DNA of 24,549 nt from Nemertoderma westbladi (Eukaryota; Xenacoelomorpha; Nemertodermatida; Nemertodermatidae): assembly GCA_032718475.1 (NCBI GenBank), contig JAUCBJ010006249.1:1-24549 (forward strand). The letters are read 5' to 3'. Position numbers and translations under genes: made by a program. Under the pieces are notes generated by a model. It was not told where the DNA came from. It was given only the letters and a program-made list of their open reading frames with translations, and made no database searches. This document shows positions 18,958-24,549 of the stretch, piece after piece (positions within the stretch are counted from its first letter, which is position 1; the number at the start of each line of letters is the position of its first letter).

Positions 18958-20088
18958 ATATGTACTCTCCTTTCTAGTAATGACGGATTCCCAGTGACTT
19001 CTTCTAGGACTGTTAGAAGAAATTTAAATAAACTAGGCTTAATAAAGCGATTTAATCCTCTCCAGTTCCCCACTGTTATATCTACTATGATAGATGAAAT
19101 AAGTAAAGATATGAACACGAGTGGCCTTGGTTATAGGCAAAATGCAGAAGTTATTATTGTTAAATCATAAATTATATGTACCGAAAAAGTCAGTTGTTCA
19201 ACTCCTTCGTTTATTAGAACCGAACGCAGTTAGGAGAAGGATTAGTAGGAAAGTGGTCAGACGTACTTATATTTCAAAGGGCCCAAGTTACTTACTACAC
19301 ATAGATGGGTGGGACAAGCTAAAGCCCTACGGTTTGGCTGTTCATGGGGGGATCGACGGCTATAGCCGTAAACTACTCTGGCTTAAATGCCATTGCACGA
19401 ATAATGATCCGTTTATAATCGGTGAATATTTTATTGATGCCCTTAAAGAGCTAGGCGGTGTCCCGCACATTATTAGGTCTGATCGTGGCACAGAAAACGT
19501 CAATGCAGAATTCTTTCAACGACTTTTACGTCTATATGAACTAAATATTTCTGATCCACATGTTTTTATATTTGGAAAAAGCACGCGCAATCAGCGCATT
19601 GAATCGTGGTGGTCTAAGTTCCCAATGCTCGGCATGCAAACTTGGTTGTCTCACTTTGGATCGCTGGAAATTTATGGCATTATAGACACATCTAATAATC
19701 TACATATTGAGATAGTGCGTTACGTTTATTTAGACTTCAAAGAACACTTGACTCTATTAGAATTCAATGGAATAGCCACCGACTTCGTAAAAGTGGACTT
19801 ATTTCACCTGGAGGTAAACCTGACATATTGTTTGTCGATAATCCAAACTATTTGCATCCAGTTAGTATAGAGGATATCAATCTGATTGACAGATTTAACT
19901 CGGAAATGACAATTAACATGCGAACATGCCGAAGGTCTGTATCAAACATATGTGACTATTACTTATCAAGAAACCCACATATTATATCTCCTCAGTGTGA
20001 CGGGATCTACGGATCCCGGTTTATCCGTTTGGGTTTTCTACCTACGCGTCCCCGCCGTGTATATGAAAAGGTTCGTTTAGAGTTCTGA
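18958..20088 (+). pseudogene. Integrase-core (DDE) transposase remnant 2, D,D40E spacing
   Basis: A second, distinct eukaryotic integrase-core gene. It starts within an HTH-like part (SSRTVRRNLNKLGL, from 18958, open after a TAA at 18955). A 1-nt insertion in an A-run near 19140 shifts the frame at GLGYRQ/MQKLL. The core then reads GPSYLLHIDGWDKLKPYG (first Asp, 19304-19306), HGGIDGYSRKLLWL, IRSDRGTEN (second Asp, 19481-19483) and KSTRNQRIESWW (Glu, 19601-19603). A second frameshift near 19765 moves to QWNSHRLRKSGLISPGGKPD and the C-terminal part ending at 20088. The Asp-Glu gap is 39-40 residues, against 34-35 in remnant 1, so the two are different subfamilies. Only the true N-terminus is missing. 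Confidence 0.88.
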
Positions 20089-20193
20089 TGTTCGGTAATA
20101 TGTAGAAAGGTATAATATAGTTGATATAGCAGACATGGATAACTGGTTACCGGTAGATAAGTACAGAAGTATTACACGTGATGGCGGTAGCGG

Positions 20194-20213
20194 ACGGTGA
20201 TAGAAGTCACCGT
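20194..20213. repeat. 7-bp perfect hairpin downstream of integrase remnant 2
   Basis: ACGGTGA (20194-20200) and TCACCGT (20207-20213) around TAGAAG. Confidence 0.5.
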
Positions 20214-20351
20214 TCCACCCTACTGAGCTGACTGAGTAAACTGAATAACTGATTGCATCGACCGGTAATATATATTGCACGGTTTGGCCTTGTTACAGTA
20301 CCTAGTCGATGCTCCCCCCCTGATTGGCTAATATCCCTGTTGGCACCCTTT

Positions 20352-20693
20352 GGAGTGTTTCCCTTCACTCCTTGTGTTCTCTCTCGGTTAGGGGTTTGGC
20401 CCCTGACCCCTATTGTGTGTTTCTCCTTCCCACTTTATTGGGGTGACGCGAGATTGGGTAACCAACCTCGTGGCCCCCAATATTGCTTAATGGCTCACTC
20501 TATGGGTTTGTGTTAGCGGAATTGGATAAGCTAACACTCCCCCCCATGCTATCTTCCCGGTTGGAAGATAGCATCCACCTAAAGTGCGCTACAATTCCGC
20601 TGGATCCCGATCTAGTATCGGGTGTGGGGTGGGTCTATTTTCTTTCGGAGCCGGCTTTCCAGGCCGCTCCCTATGGGTATGATGTCACTACCC
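20352..20693. repeat. Cluster of consecutive perfect hairpins
   Basis: In order: GGAGTG/CACTCC (20352-20371); an 8-bp stem with one wobble (20387-20407); a larger imperfect stem (about 20438-20480); and an outer 10-bp pairing, AGCGGAATTG (20515-20524) with CAATTCCGCT (20592-20601). The outer pairing encloses a perfect 12-bp stem with a 5-nt loop (20546-20574). Then come CCCGAT/ATCGGG with a 5-nt loop (20606-20622) and GGGTA/TACCC (20675-20693). No protein is recognised on either strand; open frames of 65-99 codons here look like chance. It looks like a structured-RNA segment or a chain of palindromes. Confidence 0.65.
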
Positions 20694-20759
20694 TCTGGCG
20701 TCTTGTGTCGGGCCGATCGTGCGCTTCTCTCACACAATTTTTGTTTCCCCGGCACTCTC

Positions 20760-22140
20760 ACCACTCTAGCTCCGCTCTCTAACTCGACTCCCCAGTCTTA
20801 CTCTCTCCCCACACCTTAATCGCACTCTAACTTCTCTCCATACTCCTCTCACTATCTCCTCTCTACCACTCTCTAAGGCCCTAATCTCTAATGCTACCCC
20901 TGTGCTATCATACTATCTACCTACTACTTACTTGCTAACTATCTAACTATCTTACTTTCTACTAACTCTCCGACTCTAACTAGCTCTACTTAGTCTAACT
21001 AACTCCTACTAACTCTCTACTTCTACTAACTCTACTTGACTCCTCTAAGTCTACCAACTCTCTAGCCCTTTAACTAGAACTCCCTAACTCTACCCACTCT
21101 TCTAACTACGTGGCGCTTGCGGTGCCCACAACCACTCTACTGTCTACTTCCTTCTACGTGGCGCTTGCGGTGCCCACAACCACTCTACTATCTGGCACCC
21201 TATGTGCCCTTCTACTACTCAACTACCTCTCTAACTCTACTACCTGGCACCCTATGTGCCCTCTCTACTACCTCTAACACTCTAACTCTACTACTTGGCA
21301 CCCTATGTGCCCTCTCTACTACTCTACTCTCTGGCACCCTACGTGCCCTCTCTACTACCTTAACACTCCACTCTACTACCTGGCACACTATGTGCCCTCT
21401 CTACCACTCTACTCTATCTCTAACTTACTTCCTTTACATCTACTCCCTTTACATCTACTCGCCTACACGTGACGCTCTGAATGCCAGCAGAGTGGGTACG
21501 TTAATCATGTGAACTACTACTAACTCTTACTAACTCTACTAACTCTCTACTAACTCTTACTAACTCTACTACTAACTCTACTACTAACTCTCTACTAACT
21601 CCTTTTGTGCCCGGCACCTCTTGTGCCCGGCACCCACCCTAATTAACATACCCTGCTCTTACATCAAACACGTCATCACGCCCGTGCCCCACTAAGTTCA
21701 ACGCATTCCCTACTAACTCTAACTACGTGGCGCTTGCGGAGCCCACAACCACTCTGCTTACTACTTCCTACGTGGCGCTTACGGTGCCCACAACCCTCTA
21801 CTGCTCTACTCCTTTCTACGTGGCGCTTATGGTGCCCACAACCCTCTACTGCTCTACTAACTTTCTAACTAACGGTACTACGTACCCTCTTACTACTCTA
21901 ACTCTCTCTACTAGCTAACGGTACTACGTACCCTCTCACTAACTCTAACTCCACTAACTAACGGTGCTACGTACCCTCTAACTACTCTCTAACTAACGGT
22001 ACTACGTACCCTCTAACTCTTACTCTAACTAGCGGTACTACGTACCCTCTTAACTAACTAACTAACTAACTCTCTCGGTACTACGTACCTCCTAACTAAC
22101 TAACTAATTAACTCTCCCGGTACTACGTACCTCCTAACTA
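20760..22140. repeat. CT-rich spacer array with three families of short hairpins
   Basis: The plus strand is built of CTCTAACT/CTACTAACTCT-type spacers interrupted by short hairpins. Family A, GTGGCGC-5 nt-GTGCCCAC, has five copies (near 21110, 21158, 21727, 21772 and 21820) with loops TTGCG, TTACG and TTATG; one copy is mispaired (GAGCC). Family B, GGCAC-5 nt-GTGCC, has five copies (21194, 21246, 21297, 21333, 21382). Family C, GGTAC-TAC-GTACC, has seven copies (21874, 21920, 21963, 21998, 22034, 22077, 22119), one with GGTGC that still pairs by G-U. TACTAAC occurs eight times in 21518-21599. Open frames here are low-complexity and not credible as proteins. Confidence 0.85.
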
Positions 22141-22200
22141 ACTTCTACCTACTTTATTATTTAATTATTTTATTGTTTTTAATTAAATAATTATTTTATA
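22141..22200 (-). promoter_or_regulatory. AT-rich block with possible polyadenylation signals for the gag-like frame
   Basis: An abrupt AT-rich segment separates the hairpin array from the gag-like frame. On the minus strand it contains AATAAA-type words just after the stop at 22183, so it could end a gag transcript. If so, the hairpin array would lie downstream of that transcript unless read-through occurs. Confidence 0.35.
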
Positions 22201-23030
22201 TTTTATGCGTGGGAAGGGCATCTCGCCCTCATTCCCACCCCCCTCAGTCCAAAACTTTGGACGACTAAAAACTCTCACGTGCCCCTTCTTCCAGTAGGCA
22301 CTCTCCTGCTGCCCTCCTATACGTCCTCTAACTCTTCGCCACACTCTCTTCGGTGCTACCTTTGCTGGCCTCCCCCTTCGTATGTGCGCTGGCATTAAAG
22401 CCCTCGACGACCCCCGATCGTCCCTTGGTATACACGGCGTCCGCCCATGTAATGCCCCCTCGCACTGTGTCAGTCCTGCGTGCGTATGCAACACGCCTCC
22501 GACTCCTTTATGTTTGCTCATGGGCCTCTCTGCCCCTGGTTTAGTCCTTTCACATCCTCTCTCTTTCCAACACTCTCCGGATCTGTGTCCTTTTACCACA
22601 CATCGATGACATAGTCCGTTTGCGTCTGTGTAGGCTACACGATCTCGTTTGGGCAACGCTTGCCAGTACTTACAACTCCTGGTCTCATGGGTTCCGTCCC
22701 GATGTAATTGACATTGGAATCCTGGATTATAGCGTTTCCTGTATAGTCCTTCACGTATCGCGCTTAGGTTTATATGTACCGATTTAATGTTTCGATTGTC
22801 TAGACTCGGCCTACTGGGTATATTGGGATTGTGTTTATTTATGGTGTTATTTTCTTTCTGTCCCTGCCACGGTGTGGCTCTGCTACCAGCTAACTGTGGA
22901 CTAGCAGTCCCCTGTATGGCCGCGTGTGGTAGCGACTGTCCGCACGACCTGTTCTCGTCCAGGGAGTTCGATGTTCTTGCTCCTATTGGGGTATATTGTC
23001 GATATTGTGATGGGGGAATGTCACCCTGTC
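22183..23030 (-). CDS. gag-like frame, C-terminal part with zinc knuckle (BEL/Pao-like)
   Basis: A minus-strand frame is open from the G-tract at 23030 down to a stop at 22183, about 280 codons. An outer finger of the form C-x2-H-x4-H-x4-C lies at 22672-22713. After a 20-residue linker (KYWQALPKRD...GL) comes a classic knuckle C-x2-C-x4-H-x4-C (CHRCVVKGHRSGEC, 22570-22611). This pair and its linker match the nucleocapsid region of BEL/Pao LTR retrotransposons, where it binds element RNA. The rest is basic and Gly/Arg-rich. No aspartic protease, RT or integrase follows; the frame ends and the AT-rich block begins. Upstream it joins the next gag-like segment only through a 12-G tract. It could be a non-autonomous element's gag or a domesticated one. 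Confidence 0.62.
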
Positions 23031-23959
23031 CCCCCCCCCCCGGCCAGTATGTTTGGTACTGGGGTTGATGTTAATATATTGGGGCCCATACGTCTATCTC
23101 CAATAACTCTCCCCTCCCCTGGATACATGTTATGCCCCTGTGTATTATAGTCATGCTGCTGTACCGATATAGGCCTACCCACTTCCTGCCTACCTACCGG
23201 TATGTACTCTGCGGCTTCCGGGTTTAATCCCGTCGTTCGCGCTACCCTATCGCCTACTCTACCTCTCCCAGCATGGCCTATAATAGTATGTGCAGTAAGG
23301 CCTACAGTATGTCCTGCAGTCTGCATGTGCCCTTTCGAACCGAAGTTTAATCTTCGCGAATCTCGAATCTCCCGGCGACTACCGCACTCTCGATCGGCAG
23401 CTATATCCCGTCGGGAAGCTTCTCTCCGATCCCCTCTCCTGTTCTCGACTTTGTATTGGTATGTCCTGTACCCCTCTCTTGGCGTGTGGTGCGTTTCTCC
23501 GGGGCGACGGCAATCTCCCGAAGTTCGACCCCACTGACTCCCTAACTCCATCTCTACTATCGACGGTCCGCTATCCGTCCTCACACTGCTATCGTTCGTG
23601 GCGACACTTCTTCTACTATCTTCTCTTCTTCTCTTTTCAGTGCAGTATTCCGGCTCATGAGATCTCTTGTCGACCTCCCGGTTAAACTCCACTGTTCTTC
23701 TTCCCTCTTCTGATCGGGCTCGACGCTTCGTCCGCCCTCTCGCGACGTCAACCTGCCTCTCTCTGCTCGATCGCACGCCGCTGGGGATACTCGCAATCCC
23801 CTTATTACTCCCCATCGCCGGGTGTTGCGGTTTACCTAATTCGGCCCGCGCATTATTCGCCGACGCCTGTGGGACACTCTCTGCCCCCCCCTCTCTCGCT
23901 ACTAATCTCTCGCGGTGGGGTGTCCGTAGCCCCCCCACACCCGCCACTTCTAACTTCAC
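23021..23959 (-). CDS. gag-like frame, central Arg/Glu/Gly-rich part
   Basis: A 312-codon open frame on the minus strand, low-complexity and strongly charged (many RR, RE, GR and SR pairs) with no hydrophobic core. It looks like an intrinsically disordered RNA-binding region. It ends in GGGGTG only because the G12 tract (23030-23041) throws it out of frame; a net change of minus one or plus two there would continue into the zinc-knuckle part. Its first codons overlap the last unit of the 121-bp repeat, where the frame matches the conserved reading (AREGGAESVPQ) seen in the other units. No family is recognised for this part alone. Confidence 0.5.
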   Translation of the reverse strand: MKLEVAGVGGLRTPHRERLVAREGGAESVPQASANNARAELGKPQHPAMGSNKGIASIPSGVRSSRERQVDVARGRTKRRARSEEGRRTVEFNREVDKRSHEPEYCTEKRRREDSRRSVATNDSSVRTDSGPSIVEMELGSQWGRTSGDCRRPGETHHTPREGYRTYQYKVENRRGDRREASRRDIAADRECGSRREIRDSRRLNFGSKGHMQTAGHTVGLTAHTIIGHAGRGRVGDRVARTTGLNPEAAEYIPVGRQEVGRPISVQQHDYNTQGHNMYPGEGRVIGDRRMGPNILTSTPVPNILAGGGGTG

Positions 23960-24549
23960 TATCTCTTACTGCACTTTTGCGTTCCTCTTGTCGGACACTC
24001 TCTACCCCCCCTCTCTCGCCACTAATCTTCTGTGGTGGGGCTCCTGTACCCCCCCCCCCCACTCGCCACTTCTAACTTCACTACCTCTTGCTACACTTCT
24101 ACACCCCTCTTGTGGGGCATTCTCTGCCCCCCCTCTCTCGCCACTAATCTTATGTGGTGGGGCGCCCGTAGCCCCCCCCCCCCCACTCGCCACATCTAAC
24201 TTCACTATCTCTTACTTTACTACTACACCCCTCTCTAGTCGACACACTGTCTCTACTACGGCTGGGTCTATTCACCCCCGCCTCTCTCTCTACTACTGCG
24301 TGGCCTATCAGGCCCACCTCGGGTTGGCTCAACCCCGCTACCTCCTGCCTACTAACTACGTGGCCTACCAGGCCCCCGTCGGGGTTTCTCGCCCCTGCCA
24401 CTCTCTGCGAACTAACTGCGTGGCCTGCCAGGCCCCCATCGGGGTTATGCACGTCCGACATGCTCATATTAATAGCACCATTCCCAATATTATTTGTTAA
24501 ATCAATTAAATTGTTAGAATTTGAAACGGGATTATTATTTAAATTATTT
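23853..24549 (-). CDS. gag-like frame, N-terminal repeat-bearing part, open to the window edge
   Basis: The frame is open from the window end (24549), with an Asn-rich stretch and then SMSDV. It enters three 20-residue repeats of the type NPDGGLAGHAVSSQRVAGA (60-bp period, 24258-24440), then three roughly 40-residue repeats carrying (A/T)GAPPxKISGERGG and SEVRSG. Within these the same reading is conserved in every unit, but the frame shifts at 24172-24184 (13 G on the coding strand), 24049-24060 (12 G) and 23884-23891 (8 G where sister units have 7). Conservation of one reading through breaks that lie only in homopolymers argues that the minus strand is really coding. The start codon may be outside the window. 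Confidence 0.5.
23873..24237. repeat. Three tandem units of 121/122 bp
   Basis: Units begin at 23873, 23994 and 24116. Each has a C7-8 tract, CTCTCTCGCCACTAATCT, GTGGGG, a longer C tract (7, 12 and 13), then CCACTTCTAACTTCACTA. On the minus strand they encode the conserved protein repeat described for the gag-like frame. Confidence 0.9.
24258..24440. repeat. Three 60-bp tandem units, each with two hairpins
   Basis: GTGGCCT-3 nt-AGGCCCMC occurs at 24300-24317, 24360-24377 and 24420-24437, exactly 60 bp apart. Each is followed by a second CGGGGTT/CCCCG-type stem, clear in the first two. On the minus strand the units encode three 20-residue repeats. Confidence 0.88.

Noticed and set aside
20253-20819. 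Several overlapping plus-strand open frames rich in Ser, Leu and Pro
   Set aside because: They overlap in two frames across a chain of hairpins, are low-complexity and match nothing; structured DNA/RNA explains the region better.
20760-22140. CRISPR array
   Set aside because: Repeats are palindromic but short, of several families, unevenly spaced, with repetitive rather than unique spacers, in a eukaryotic context and without cas genes.
23667-24500. 277-codon plus-strand open frame rich in Pro, Ser, Thr and Leu
   Set aside because: It is the complement of the repeat-bearing minus-strand frame. The minus strand has a zinc knuckle further on and one reading conserved in each repeat unit, so it is the better coding strand.
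20760-24549. Complete LTR retrotransposon
   Set aside because: No pair of long direct repeats, primer-binding site, protease, RT or integrase was found around the gag-like frame within the window.

Overview
The window looks like animal nuclear DNA, most likely from a marine invertebrate. It is AT-rich with very low coding density. It carries remnants of non-LTR retrotransposons, eukaryotic DDE-integrase transposons, a hAT-type transposase exon with a splice donor, a C2H2 zinc-finger gene with an inferred intron, and an F-type-lectin (fucolectin) domain, a fold common in molluscs, tunicates, echinoderms and fishes. Nothing suggests a prokaryote: there are no operons or ribosome-binding sites. 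The six-base palindromes AGGCCT and ACCGGT recur strikingly often in the first 20 kb. I cannot fix the phylum.

Layout. (1) 1-1760: remnant of a CR1/Jockey-like reverse transcriptase on the minus strand. (2) 1760-9110: mostly non-coding, with hairpins, one possible unrecognised terminal exon (about 4168-4349, minus) and one credible host-type gene or exon, a small secreted F-type lectin-like protein (5987-6577, plus). (3) 9112-11650: two direct copies of a long repeat. The second is interrupted by a 1,041-bp foldback element (10421-11461) with a 4-bp target duplication; uninterrupted relatives lie in the first copy. (4) 11657-13052: a near-perfect 45-bp-arm hairpin, a hAT-like transposase N-terminal exon (minus), and a 235-bp MITE with a 6-bp target duplication. 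(5) 13507-15873: a complete-looking 2.37-kb element with 64-bp terminal inverted repeats and a perfect 8-bp target duplication. It contains a minus-strand, two-exon C2H2/WRKY-GCM-like gene but no recognisable transposase catalytic domain. (6) 16412-20088: two different broken integrase-core genes on the plus strand (D,D35E and D,D40E spacing), separated by a 41/42-bp minisatellite and a 5'-truncated CR1-like 3' end. (7) 20350-24549: a compositionally foreign, pyrimidine-rich (plus strand) block. Read on the minus strand, its distal half is a long gag-like reading frame with internal protein repeats and a BEL/Pao-style zinc-knuckle region, broken only at G-homopolymers. Its proximal half is an array of short hairpins set in CT-rich spacers.

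There is no pathway here; the genes share a mobile-element origin apart from the lectin-like protein. The points most worth following are the TIR/TSD element carrying only DNA-binding domains, the gag-like frame with G-tract breaks, and the adjoining hairpin array, whose stem families differ in sequence but keep their pairing.
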